From a virus: DNA of 61,638 nt. The notes beneath the pieces were generated by a model. That model did no database searches and had not been told where the DNA came from. It was given only the letters and a program-made list of their open reading frames with translations. Positions within the stretch are counted from its first letter, which is position 1; the number at the start of each line of letters is the position of its first letter. A program made the translations under genes and the position numbers. The stretch lies in IMG/VR virus record IMGVR_UViG_3300007509_001035, positions 1-61,638 of that record; one strand, written 5' to 3'. This document shows positions 16,499-24,638 of this stretch, in pieces.

Positions 16499-17731
16499 AT
16501 GAAATTGATCGAAGATGCTATTCCAGAAGAAGTTAGAGCTTTTCACGAAGCCTTATCAAAAAACTATGTAGAAGTTGTTGAAGAAGATGTCATTCCAGAA
16601 GAAGAAGTTGAGGAACCAGATGTTATTCCTGAAGAAAAAGATGATCTTGTGGCTCAAACCACGGATCTTATATCATCAGAAAATCTGGATCATCAATATA
16701 TTGTTCCTGAAGAAAAGAAATTAGAGGTTTTTCCAGAAGAAAAATCTACGGATAAAGAATTATCTCTAAAATTAAAAGGTTTGGCATCATGGCTTGAAGA
16801 AAAGGAACAGAAACCAGTTGTTCTTCCAGAAGAAATATCTATAACTCTTGCAGATGAAACTGCAAATCTTTTATCATCAGGTATTCTTGATTATCTTGAT
16901 AAACCAATTGATTATCTTGATAAACCAAGAGTATATGAGAATGAAGAGGTAGGAGAACTTGCTGAACGTATAGAGAAAGTACAAAAATCACTTGTTCATT
17001 TAAGACAGTATTCACCCGGTTCTGGTGAAGTTCGTTTAGAGTATCTTGATGATATTGATAGAGACTCAGTTAAGTCTGATGGAATGTATCTCAAGTATCA
17101 AGAATCTACAAAAAAATGGATAGGGTCAGTATCTACTTCAACGGGATGGGACCCATCAGGTTATGAATATACAGGTGATGCATCCTTAGCACTTATAGTA
17201 AATGATGCAGGAGCTGTTAATGGATTAGAAATAGAAGAAAACACTTGGACTGTAATGCCATGTGTCAGAGGTAATGCTGATAATCAATTACCATCTACAT
17301 TTACAAGTCGTATTTGGGATGATTCAACAAATAGATTTTCATTTGCAGAGATTCCTATAGATGGTGTAGTTTTATTTCGAGTAAATGTAGATGTATACCC
17401 CGAAACAAATAATGCTTTGTTAACAGGTAGGATTCGTTTTGTTGCTGTTAATGATGGAACGGAGCATGTATTGAATGAAGATGGAGATAGAATAGTATTA
17501 GAAGATGATAGTGGAAATATCACAGGTGATTTCTTTCAGTCATATTCTTTCTTCCAAACAGTAGCTGCACAAGAAATGGCTAATGGTGCTGGTGCATTAC
17601 ACGAAAGAACTTTTATATTTCCCGTGTATGTAGGTAACACAAATGCACAGAGGGGTTTTGGTCAGTTTGAATTAAATTGTAGTTGTGATTTCACATTGAA
17701 TGATTCATCAGTCGTGGGGGTATTGAACTAA
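16499..17731 (+). CDS. Virion fibre-like protein with repeated V/I-P-E-E motifs
   Basis: 410 residues in three parts. The N-terminal 125 residues carry six hydrophobic-Pro-Glu-Glu motifs (AIPEE, VIPEE, VIPEE, IVPEE, VFPEE, VLPEE) in an acidic, probably flexible stretch. The middle has a short coiled coil then LEYLDDIDRDSVKSDGMYLK, a motif type common where phage fibres begin. The C-terminal 230 residues are beta-rich with jelly-roll character. It overlaps the following giant fibre gene by one base. I infer a head or tail fibre protein. Confidence 0.65.
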   Translation: MKLIEDAIPEEVRAFHEALSKNYVEVVEEDVIPEEEVEEPDVIPEEKDDLVAQTTDLISSENLDHQYIVPEEKKLEVFPEEKSTDKELSLKLKGLASWLEEKEQKPVVLPEEISITLADETANLLSSGILDYLDKPIDYLDKPRVYENEEVGELAERIEKVQKSLVHLRQYSPGSGEVRLEYLDDIDRDSVKSDGMYLKYQESTKKWIGSVSTSTGWDPSGYEYTGDASLALIVNDAGAVNGLEIEENTWTVMPCVRGNADNQLPSTFTSRIWDDSTNRFSFAEIPIDGVVLFRVNVDVYPETNNALLTGRIRFVAVNDGTEHVLNEDGDRIVLEDDSGNITGDFFQSYSFFQTVAAQEMANGAGALHERTFIFPVYVGNTNAQRGFGQFELNCSCDFTLNDSSVVGVLN

Positions 17732-20700
17732 TGGCCAGAACAGCAAGAAAATTTTTAGTAAGACGGTCTAAAGATAACCTTAGTGTTGTCTTTACTCGTA
17801 GAGCTCGAAGACTAGGATCTCATCCACTAGGTAGCTTACAAGCAGTTGCTAGTGATAGAACAAATAGAATTAATATTCTGAACATTGAAGAAACAGAGCT
17901 TCGTGGTGAAGACTTCTTTGAAATAAAAAATACACATTTCGGTCATTGGTGGACTAGAAATTGGAACACTGATAGAGAACTTAACAATTTTGATGTTAGA
18001 GTTGCAGCACATACAAGCCAAGCTGAGACCATTGCAGAACTTAATAATATATTAGGTTATACTATTGAAGAAGCGGCCGGTGACGAAGGTGGTTCAGGTC
18101 TATCGTCAGTGGGCGGTACATCTGTTGTTAGTTTCCGATTGGCGGCTGTTCAATATTGTTTAGAGGATGGCACTGGGTTTATTGTAAATGAAGATGACAC
18201 AGGCGGCAAGTTCGACAGTGAAGAATTAAATACAGTTCTCGGAAGATCAGATGGAACTTTCCTGAGTGTAGATACTCGTTCAGTATCTCACGGTGCTAGT
18301 GGTGGTGCTGGTAACCCAGTAGTGAGTGGTGCTGTGTCTAGTAACACGATGACACTGACTTTGGATGATGCCTCTACTGTTGATATTGATGTTACTACAT
18401 TGGCAGATAGTGGTGGTGGTGGATCTGCTACATATATTTTACAAGAAGATAGTGACCAAATATTAATGGAAGATAGTGGTTCCCTTCTTGCTGATGAGGT
18501 GCATACTTCAGTATCTACTGGTGTGGTAAGTGGAACTGACTTGATTCTAACTATGAATGATGGTTCGACTGTTACTATAGCATTAACATCGCCCATATTA
18601 ACCGCATTACCATATTGGTATCAAACTTATGCTAATCCTGGTACTGGTGATACTACTCCTGGGCCACAACTAACCACTCTTACACCAGCACTTGACACAG
18701 GCCCGTGGCACTATGGCCGACAATTGGCCAGAGGTGAAGAATTCCTTTTTGACCATACTTCTAGTTCCCAAGCTCGTTGGCTAGGTATTTGGGGTGGAAA
18801 TGCTACATATGATCCATCGGACCCCGGTAGAGGATCCTATTGGACTAAATCTTTAAGATTCAGTGCGGCCGACCAAATTTCACAATCTGGTTCTGGTACA
18901 TACACACAGGGTTTTGACTTGGCAACTGCCTATGATGTAATACAAGGTTCTACTAAACTTGCTTTAGTGTATGACTACAGTAGTAATAAATTGCAATTAT
19001 GGGAGAGAAGTACAGGAACCTATTCTGAACACCGAACACTTATTACCACAGCAAATGATGCTGAAGATGGTAATCCAGTTACAATAAGTGGGGCGTATGA
19101 AGTCTCTGGTGGTGATCTACCCACCTTTACATATAAAGAACACACATGGGAAATCGTTGCTAATGAGCAGACTCCGGACGATACAACTTGGCGTGATGGC
19201 GTTGAAGCAAATACGGTTATCAGACATGGTACGGCATTGCATCCAGGCGAGAAGATGACTTGTGTTACACCGAATACTTGGTCTAATCATTATTTTAGTT
19301 GGAGCTATACTGGTACAGCAACAGGACAAACTTCAGTTCATCAGCACCTTGATCCCAGTTTCCGAGCAACATCAAGCAGAGATCTTAGGGAAAACCAAGG
19401 TTATACTATTAACCCTTACGCCACACGATACGGTTCTGGTACCCAGACAGCAGCAGGTATGGGTGGAGCAAAGATATCACTCCGATATCATTTAGATAAT
19501 AGCCTTGATGTTTTTGATGAAGATAATGAGGAGGTATTGTTTACTAAAGATGTTGATATGGATGGTAATCCAGCCTACTTGTATATTGGATTTACTGCTG
19601 GCGCTTCAAGCAGTATGGCGTGGACAACTTGGACGTTTGAACCGTTTGCTGGTGCATGGTATAAACACCCATCATCCAGATACATACCTAATCATAGATT
19701 CACAGGTGATGACTTTGATGGCAGTGGGCGATGGATTTGGGGTGAGTATATGTACCCAGGCCAAGAATTTATTTTCCAAGAGGGTATGGGCGGTTCTGGT
19801 AACACTTATATAGGTGTGAGAAATGCTGATGATACTGCTTGGGTCCGATGGGTTGGATTTGATGGTACTAACTTAACTGATGACAATCAAGGTTTTGATA
19901 TTACTGCTAATTATGGCGTGAATAATAAATGGGTTGCTATGAGATATGACCACGGTGATAACAAAATAAAATGGTATGATACAAACACCGCTGGTGTAGA
20001 AACTCTTATCACCACAGCAACTGTTGCTTGTGATGGTAATGCGATTCGTATTTGTGCTAGTGGTAATAATAAAGTTCCACTGGCGCCTGAGTTGAGATAC
20101 TATGGTTGGGAGTATAAACATACGCCAACAGCCTATCCACAACCATGGAAAAACTGGAGAATAAATAGACCTACAGTGAATAATGCTCTAAAAAATGAAA
20201 CAGTTTTGAGACATCGGCTTGGACTAATGCCCGGCAACTATTTTAGATGGACGACTGCTGATACAGGCGCTTCAACTTTTACTGGCGGATGGAAGTCATC
20301 TAATAACGCATCCGGTCTTACTAATGTTGATACTCAGATGACTTATTGGGATTGGGGATTTAGGATGAATAATTCAGAACAAGTCATCGACCTTTTCAAT
20401 ATGACATTCAACACAGCCAATGAAGATTATGACGCAACTGGTAATAATAATGCTGGTGTTTGGGATGATCCTGCTAAAGGCGTTACTCAGATACAACTAA
20501 GATATCATGCAAGTAATAATAAGATAGATTTACATGACCACACCAATAACCGAGTTATTGCAACTAAAGATAGTGCTGCTGATGGTAATGCAGTATATTT
20601 CGACCATGGACTAGGAACTAATACTACTGGCCTAGCAGATAACTTTTTTGGTGGTGGTGATGTAGAGATTGCGGCATCAAACTTTGCACCAACATTTACA

Positions 20701-21348
20701 ACTGCTGCCAATATGGGTTATGATGATGATGGCATATTGAATGCAACTGAGATGGTCCGAATAGACCAGGCTGTTGCTGTTGGCAAACGAATGATTATAT
20801 ATCCAGAGTTTTGGGGTTTACTAGAGGATATGGGAGGAGTTGCTAGTAGCGGTCCTGCTGTAGATGGTACAGGTTGGGTAGAGAATGACAACGTACTTAT
20901 TGGTTGGCAAAAAGCTAACTCACCTTTCAAAGGCACTAATATTGGTCAAAGTAGCTCTGGTTGGGATGCGGCCGTATATATGCTGCTGAGAGGTGCCGGC
21001 ACAAATCATACTAATAGAATTGGTTTGTACTCTCCAGGCAATGCGACTTTCACCTCTCGCGACCATAAGGTTGGTACACATTATTATACAGACCTTTATT
21101 ATACCTTTGATAGAATATCATCTTCCAGTGGACGAATTATGATATTTCCTTCTCTGGCAACTGCTAGAGTGGGTATTGCAGGCACGTCCCCGGAGACGAC
21201 TTGGTATTCGGATAGCAGTGCCTATATGACTGGCAACGCACAAACGCTTACCCTAACTAGTGATAATTATCTCTATGTATTTTCAAACGTAGGAAGTTTT
21301 ACATTACCAACGGTAGCTTGTACCGAATTGGTTACAATACCCACATAA
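17731..21348 (+). CDS. Giant modular fibre/adhesin-like virion protein
   Basis: 1205 residues. After an N-terminal region that includes HWWTRNWNTDREL and GDEGGSG, the protein is built from repeating beta-rich modules of roughly 180-200 residues. Each has a variant of 'Leu-x-Pro-Gly-x-x-Phe/Met' (RQLARGEEFLF, ALHPGEKMTC, YMYPGQEFIF, GLMPGNYFRW) and of 'x-Leu-Arg-Tyr-His-x-x-Asn-x-x-Asp' (ISLRYHLDNSLD, IQLRYHASNNKID). It is rich in Gly, Thr, Asp and Trp, as expected for a receptor-binding fibre. The codons look more GC-rich than its neighbours, suggesting a separately acquired host-range module. Confidence 0.7.
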   Translation: MARTARKFLVRRSKDNLSVVFTRRARRLGSHPLGSLQAVASDRTNRINILNIEETELRGEDFFEIKNTHFGHWWTRNWNTDRELNNFDVRVAAHTSQAETIAELNNILGYTIEEAAGDEGGSGLSSVGGTSVVSFRLAAVQYCLEDGTGFIVNEDDTGGKFDSEELNTVLGRSDGTFLSVDTRSVSHGASGGAGNPVVSGAVSSNTMTLTLDDASTVDIDVTTLADSGGGGSATYILQEDSDQILMEDSGSLLADEVHTSVSTGVVSGTDLILTMNDGSTVTIALTSPILTALPYWYQTYANPGTGDTTPGPQLTTLTPALDTGPWHYGRQLARGEEFLFDHTSSSQARWLGIWGGNATYDPSDPGRGSYWTKSLRFSAADQISQSGSGTYTQGFDLATAYDVIQGSTKLALVYDYSSNKLQLWERSTGTYSEHRTLITTANDAEDGNPVTISGAYEVSGGDLPTFTYKEHTWEIVANEQTPDDTTWRDGVEANTVIRHGTALHPGEKMTCVTPNTWSNHYFSWSYTGTATGQTSVHQHLDPSFRATSSRDLRENQGYTINPYATRYGSGTQTAAGMGGAKISLRYHLDNSLDVFDEDNEEVLFTKDVDMDGNPAYLYIGFTAGASSSMAWTTWTFEPFAGAWYKHPSSRYIPNHRFTGDDFDGSGRWIWGEYMYPGQEFIFQEGMGGSGNTYIGVRNADDTAWVRWVGFDGTNLTDDNQGFDITANYGVNNKWVAMRYDHGDNKIKWYDTNTAGVETLITTATVACDGNAIRICASGNNKVPLAPELRYYGWEYKHTPTAYPQPWKNWRINRPTVNNALKNETVLRHRLGLMPGNYFRWTTADTGASTFTGGWKSSNNASGLTNVDTQMTYWDWGFRMNNSEQVIDLFNMTFNTANEDYDATGNNNAGVWDDPAKGVTQIQLRYHASNNKIDLHDHTNNRVIATKDSAADGNAVYFDHGLGTNTTGLADNFFGGGDVEIAASNFAPTFTTAANMGYDDDGILNATEMVRIDQAVAVGKRMIIYPEFWGLLEDMGGVASSGPAVDGTGWVENDNVLIGWQKANSPFKGTNIGQSSSGWDAAVYMLLRGAGTNHTNRIGLYSPGNATFTSRDHKVGTHYYTDLYYTFDRISSSSGRIMIFPSLATARVGIAGTSPETTWYSDSSAYMTGNAQTLTLTSDNYLYVFSNVGSFTLPTVACTELVTIPT

Positions 21349-21351
21349 ATA
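21344..21351 (+). promoter_or_regulatory. Possible late promoter (one mismatch)
   Basis: CATAAATA, one base from the TATAAATA consensus, overlaps the stop of the giant fibre gene and would start transcription near 21357, ahead of AGGAG and the ATG at 21383. Confidence 0.4.
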
Positions 21352-21382
21352 GTAACATAAACTATATGAATAGGAGAACAAA

Positions 21383-21841
21383 ATGGCTGATAAGAAAATT
21401 ACAGCACTAACAGCACTAGGAACTGCAATAGCCGGAGAAGATTTACTTCATGTTATTGATGATCCGGGTGGAACACCAGTAAATAAAAAAGTAACAGTTG
21501 ATAATCTATTTGGTTATATCCCAAGTCTTATTGCATTGAACCAGACACCACAAGCATTGAGTGGTGCGGGTGCAATAAATATTACTTCAACAATTACGCA
21601 TCTTACAACAGCAGCTGGTGCGTCAGCACTTACACTTACAAATACAAGTGTAAAGAATGGAATGATTAAGATTATTCTTTGTGTTACAGCTGGTGGTGGT
21701 GATTCTACATTAACGATAACAGGTGCCGCATCATCATCATTTGATTCAGTCGTTTTTAATGCTGTAGGAGAAACACTTGTATTAATACAATCTAATTCAC
21801 AATGGCATGTTTTGGCATCTAATGGAGCAACTATTAGTTAA
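21383..21841 (+). CDS. Small virion structural protein
   Basis: 152 residues beginning MADKKITALTAL, then EDLLHVIDDPGGTPVNKKVT, an N-terminal pattern I know from phage head or tail decoration and fibre proteins. The remainder is a Ser/Thr/Ala/Gly-rich beta protein ending in a strand-rich module (QWHVLASNGATIS). It lies directly after the giant fibre gene and probably belongs to the same virion appendage. Confidence 0.6.
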   Translation: MADKKITALTALGTAIAGEDLLHVIDDPGGTPVNKKVTVDNLFGYIPSLIALNQTPQALSGAGAINITSTITHLTTAAGASALTLTNTSVKNGMIKIILCVTAGGGDSTLTITGAASSSFDSVVFNAVGETLVLIQSNSQWHVLASNGATIS

Positions 21842-21853
21842 TGAGGTGATATT

Positions 21854-22504
21854 ATGGAACATAAAGTTTACCGTTATTTTCAAAAATTACCGTTTGTATT
21901 TGATCAAGAAAAATTAGAAGAAGCACTAAAACAAGTATTAGAAATTGCACCATGGCCACAACAAGCATTAAATGTTGATAAGAAATATCAGCAGATTTGT
22001 TTGACAAGAAAAAAAGGACAAGAAGCACCTGGTTGTTACTATGAAGGAAATGGTGGCATATATCATTTATTTGTCGATGGTAACGAAGAAAGCCGTCAAC
22101 AAAAGTTAGATGAGGGTGAATATTCAGAATTTATATCTGAATTTAACCATACCTATTTTAAAGAAGTTTATAATGAGATAAATAATTATTGTAAAAAAGA
22201 ATATAATGGTGTATTAGGTCGTGTTCGTTTGATGTTATCAAAACCAAGAGCATCATTATCTTGGCATCGTGACCCTGAACCAAGAATACATATTCCGATA
22301 GTTACTGGTTTTGGAGCTATGATGGTAGTAGAAGATGAAGTACTTCATATGAAAACTGGAGAATCATGGTTTACAGATACAGAACATTATCATAGTCAGT
22401 TTAATGGAAGTGAAATAGAAAGAATACATATTGTAGCATCATTGTATCGAGATAAGGATTTTTATTGTATGGAGGATTGTTTAAAAGGGAATGACTATTA
22501 CTAA
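21854..22504 (+). CDS. Aspartyl/asparaginyl beta-hydroxylase-like 2-oxoglutarate oxygenase
   Basis: 216 residues. The iron facial triad is legible: SWHRDPEPRIHIPI gives His-x-Asp, and HYHSQFNGSEIERIHIVAS gives the distal His and an Arg for 2-oxoglutarate; GESWFTDTEHYH is the linking strand. These proteins use 2-oxoglutarate, oxygen and iron to hydroxylate amino-acid side chains. Phage copies are common in marine myoviruses but substrates are unknown. It lies next to fibre genes and before small Cys-rich and packaged-type proteins. Confidence 0.75.
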   Translation: MEHKVYRYFQKLPFVFDQEKLEEALKQVLEIAPWPQQALNVDKKYQQICLTRKKGQEAPGCYYEGNGGIYHLFVDGNEESRQQKLDEGEYSEFISEFNHTYFKEVYNEINNYCKKEYNGVLGRVRLMLSKPRASLSWHRDPEPRIHIPIVTGFGAMMVVEDEVLHMKTGESWFTDTEHYHSQFNGSEIERIHIVASLYRDKDFYCMEDCLKGNDYY

Positions 22505-22679
22505 AGTTAAGTCAAGGTATTGTGTTAAATGTGACGCATTATATAAATATGAATGTGCATGTCCAAATAATGTAAGAATGATGAATATTAAAAAAACTTT
22601 CCATAAAATTAGTTTGGAAAAAATCAAAACAGCTTTGAAAGAAGTTGGATTAAACGGAGAAGAATATGAAAACATTTAA
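22491..22679 (+). CDS. Small Cys-rich protein
   Basis: 62 residues with CVKCDALYKYECAC at 11-24, a likely zinc-binding knuckle, then a basic helix (KKTFHKISLEKIKTALKE). It starts inside the end of the previous gene with AAAAGGG upstream and overlaps the next gene by 14 bases. The function is not recognised. Confidence 0.6.
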   Translation: MTITKVKSRYCVKCDALYKYECACPNNVRMMNIKKTFHKISLEKIKTALKEVGLNGEEYENI

Positions 22680-22839
22680 AGAACTGATGGACGGAACTAA
22701 AGCAGAATATCAAGCTTTTTTTAATAAGAAATTAAAAAAGTATGGTGTTGGTAGCCCATCTGAATTATCAGATGCCGATAAGAAAAAATTCTATAATGAA
22801 ATCGATAAAGAGTGGAAAGGTGAAAATGAGGAAGACTAA
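22666..22839 (+). CDS. 57-residue protein, capsid-targeting-like start (weak)
   Basis: Starts MKTFKELMDG, then helical, Lys-rich KKLKKYGVGSPSELS and KKKFYNEIDKEWKG. I recall this small family from T4-like phages, function unknown. ATG 22666 follows GGAGAAG and the stop shares a base with the next ATG. The N-terminus shares MKTFK with the other packaged-type proteins but lacks the Glu at residue 10, so packaging is less certain. Confidence 0.65.
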   Translation: MKTFKELMDGTKAEYQAFFNKKLKKYGVGSPSELSDADKKKFYNEIDKEWKGENEED

Positions 22840-23120
22840 TGATTTTATTGAAAACTTTTAAAAGTTTTATTAATGAAATAGGATTTGATGGTAGGTCTGT
22901 TAGAAATCTTGATCCAATGCAAATGATGACAAAAGGAGTTGCTGTCGGAGATGTAGATTTAAAAAAAATAACTAAGGGAATGAGAGATGGAGCCAAACAA
23001 AAATTGATCGGTGATCTTCAAAAACTTGTTGATGGTGACAGACCTGATTGGTGGCCAAAGAGTTTTAAATTAAATAGAAAACAAATTACAGCTTTAGAAA
23101 AGCAACTTAAAAAGATATGA
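22839..23120 (+). CDS. Probable head-packaged protein with capsid-targeting-like N-terminus
   Basis: 93 residues. From ATG 22839 it reads MILLKTFKSFINEI; if the in-frame TTG at 22848 is used instead it reads MKTFKSFINE with Glu exactly at residue 10, like its relatives. GAGGAAG lies at the right distance for the ATG. The rest (DLKKITKGMRDGAKQKL, RPDWWPKSFKLNRKQ) is helical and basic, compatible with nucleic-acid binding. It overlaps the next gene by 4 bases. Confidence 0.65.
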   Translation: MILLKTFKSFINEIGFDGRSVRNLDPMQMMTKGVAVGDVDLKKITKGMRDGAKQKLIGDLQKLVDGDRPDWWPKSFKLNRKQITALEKQLKKI

Positions 23121-23698
23121 TAACCTTCAAAAGCTTTCTTAACGAAGCAAAAGATAAGACAGCTGTATTTGCTTTCGGCCGGATGAATCCTCCTACCTCT
23201 GGCCATGCTAAACTAATTAAAAAAGTTATAATGGTTGCTAAGAAAGAAAAAGGAATCCCAATGATCTATCCTTCTAAGACAGAGGACAATAAAAAGAATC
23301 CTTTAACATATAAAACAAAGATTGAAGTCCTCAAAGACGTTTTTGGTAACATTATAAATACTGATACATCTATAAGAACACCGTTTGATGTATTAGAATA
23401 TCTTAACAATCAAAAGTTTTCTAAGGTAGTTTTTGTTGTTGGTAGTGATAGAGTCACAGAGTTTAAAAAGAATATGTCAAAGTTTGTTGATAGTGATTTA
23501 GATAATATTAAAGATTTTTCAGTAGCATCAGCTGGTGACCGCGATCCTGACGCAGAAGGTGTTAAAGGTATCTCTGGTTCTAAGATGAGAGAATATGTTA
23601 AGAAAGAAAAATTTAAGAAATTTGCCGATGGTTTAATAACAAAGAATTCTAAGTTAGCAAAGAAAGTTTTTAAAGAACTTCAAAAAAGAATGAAATAG
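23117..23698 (+). CDS. NMN-adenylyltransferase-like nucleotidyltransferase with capsid-targeting-like N-terminus
   Basis: 193 residues. MITFKSFLNEA matches the capsid-targeting pattern with Leu8-x-Glu10 before Ala11. The catalytic domain follows: AFGRMNPPTSGH is the HxGH-type nucleotide-binding motif, VVFVVGSDRV the central strand, and GISGSKMREY the ISxTKxR-like motif. This fold transfers AMP or CMP onto NMN, pantetheine phosphate or similar; the Arg-Met-Asn-Pro-Pro form is typical of NadR/NMNAT-like phage proteins. Delivery of such an enzyme with the DNA is inferred. The substrate is not certain. Confidence 0.8.
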   Translation: MITFKSFLNEAKDKTAVFAFGRMNPPTSGHAKLIKKVIMVAKKEKGIPMIYPSKTEDNKKNPLTYKTKIEVLKDVFGNIINTDTSIRTPFDVLEYLNNQKFSKVVFVVGSDRVTEFKKNMSKFVDSDLDNIKDFSVASAGDRDPDAEGVKGISGSKMREYVKKEKFKKFADGLITKNSKLAKKVFKELQKRMK

Positions 23699-23744
23699 TC
23701 GATAAACATTTTTTACTGGGATAGTTTTAATATATCGACATTAA

Positions 23745-23752
23745 AATAAATA
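23745..23752 (+). promoter_or_regulatory. Possible late promoter (one mismatch)
   Basis: AATAAATA, one base from the late consensus, in the 93-base gap before a small membrane protein gene; predicted start near 23758, followed by AAAGGAG and the ATG at 23792. Confidence 0.4.
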
Positions 23753-23791
23753 CAAAAAATCCCTATAATAATTCAAAGGAGAGTATACAAA

Positions 23792-24010
23792 ATGTTCGAT
23801 CAAATTCTTGGTTGGGTAAAAAAACTAACAGAAGCGGGAGTATCATTACTTGCATTGGCAATTATTATGCAAGTAATTTTCGGTAAGGCTGTTCCATTTA
23901 TTGGTGGTGATGTTATTGGTAATATCACAGCTATTGTTGGATCACTTGGCGCACAAGGTCTTGTAGGTCTTGCATCTGTTGGTGTCATTTATGCCATTTT
24001 TAATAAATAG
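23792..24010 (+). CDS. Small two-helix membrane protein
   Basis: 72 residues with two hydrophobic segments, about 17-34 (VSLLALAIIMQVIFGKAV) and 45-68, separated by a short Gly-rich loop. I recall similar proteins in marine T4-like phages with unassigned roles. A holin-like role is possible from size and topology, and two more small membrane proteins follow, but nothing specific proves it. Confidence 0.65.
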   Translation: MFDQILGWVKKLTEAGVSLLALAIIMQVIFGKAVPFIGGDVIGNITAIVGSLGAQGLVGLASVGVIYAIFNK

Positions 24011-24018
24011 TATAAATA
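24011..24018 (+). promoter_or_regulatory. T4-type late promoter
   Basis: Perfect TATAAATA starting one base after the preceding stop codon, predicted start near 24024, before AAAGGAG and the 23-residue gene at 24047. Confidence 0.75.
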
Positions 24019-24046
24019 TTATTAACCACAAAAAAGGAGAAAGCTA

Positions 24047-24118
24047 ATGCATCCACATTTAAGCAAATTGATTTTTTTCATGCTAGGTTGGGGTATAGCT
24101 GGTTGGTTGTATCATTAA
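24047..24118 (+). CDS. 23-residue membrane micro-protein
   Basis: MHPHLSKLIFFMLGWGIAGW plus three residues: a single hydrophobic helix with flanking His. A good AAAGGAG site sits 7 bases upstream behind a perfect late promoter, which is the main reason to believe it is real. It may act with the two neighbouring small membrane proteins. Confidence 0.6.
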   Translation: MHPHLSKLIFFMLGWGIAGWLYH

Positions 24119-24136
24119 ACTAAAGGAGTATTGAAT

Positions 24137-24331
24137 ATGGAAACTATGGTATTTGGTTGGATGGCCCAGCAATCTTGGTGGGGAATTTTTACAACTATTG
24201 TTGTTGCGGCTAATGCTGTTACAATGACACTAAAGGATAGTGAAGCTGTAAAGATTCCTTTCTTGGGAAAAGTTTGGCCAGTTCTTAATTGGTTGTCGTT
24301 GAATATCAATCATAATAAGAATAAAAAATAA
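24137..24331 (+). CDS. Small membrane protein, holin-like
   Basis: 64 residues. ATG 24137 is chosen over the in-frame TTG 24131 because AAAGGAG is then 8 bases away. One hydrophobic segment (WWGIFTTIVVAANAVTMTL) is followed by a short charged stretch, a second amphipathic piece (VWPVLNWLSLNI) and a Lys/Asn-rich tail. Size, topology and neighbours fit a holin, but family membership is not certain. A strong terminator follows. Confidence 0.6.
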   Translation: METMVFGWMAQQSWWGIFTTIVVAANAVTMTLKDSEAVKIPFLGKVWPVLNWLSLNINHNKNKK

Positions 24332-24341
24332 GTGATGATGT

Positions 24342-24368
24342 AAGGGGGAGTTAAACTCCCCCTTGTGT
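24342..24368 (+). terminator. Rho-independent terminator
   Basis: AAGGGGGAG and CTCCCCCTT form a GC-rich hairpin at 24342-24364 followed by a short T-rich tail (GTGTTATTT). It ends the unit of small membrane protein genes. Confidence 0.75.
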
Positions 24369-24385
24369 TATTTGAAAGGAGTGTT

Positions 24386-24637
24386 ATGAAAGGAACAATA
24401 GCTGCTTATCACCAAAATGTAGGACAAGTTTTGTGTGAAGGTAATGTATATAATTTTCATATTAGTTGTGTTCAAGGTGGTATTAAAAATCACCAAGAGT
24501 TTGAATTTGAACTTGATGAAAATGGAAAAATAAAAGTAATTTATGGTAATGGTTCAGAAAATCCTTCTGTTCAAAGAGTGAAAAAAGAAAAGAAACGAAA
24601 CACTAAAGAAAAAACATTTTTAACAGAGGAGAATTAA
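24386..24637 (+). CDS. Small OB-fold (cold-shock-like) protein
   Basis: 83 residues starting at ATG 24386, after GAAAGGAG. MKGTIAAYHQNVGQVLCEGN followed by YNFHISCVQGG and EFEFELDENGKIKV resembles a cold-shock/OB barrel in length and strand order, though the RNA-binding aromatic pattern is imperfect. The tail is Lys/Glu-rich. RNA or DNA binding is possible. It ends one base before the next gene. Confidence 0.5.
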   Translation: MKGTIAAYHQNVGQVLCEGNVYNFHISCVQGGIKNHQEFEFELDENGKIKVIYGNGSENPSVQRVKKEKKRNTKEKTFLTEEN

Positions 24638-24638
24638 A

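Noticed and set aside
19262-19813. Out-of-frame plus-strand frames in the giant fibre gene
   Set aside because: They are shadows of the 1205-residue frame and carry no recognisable protein or ribosome site.
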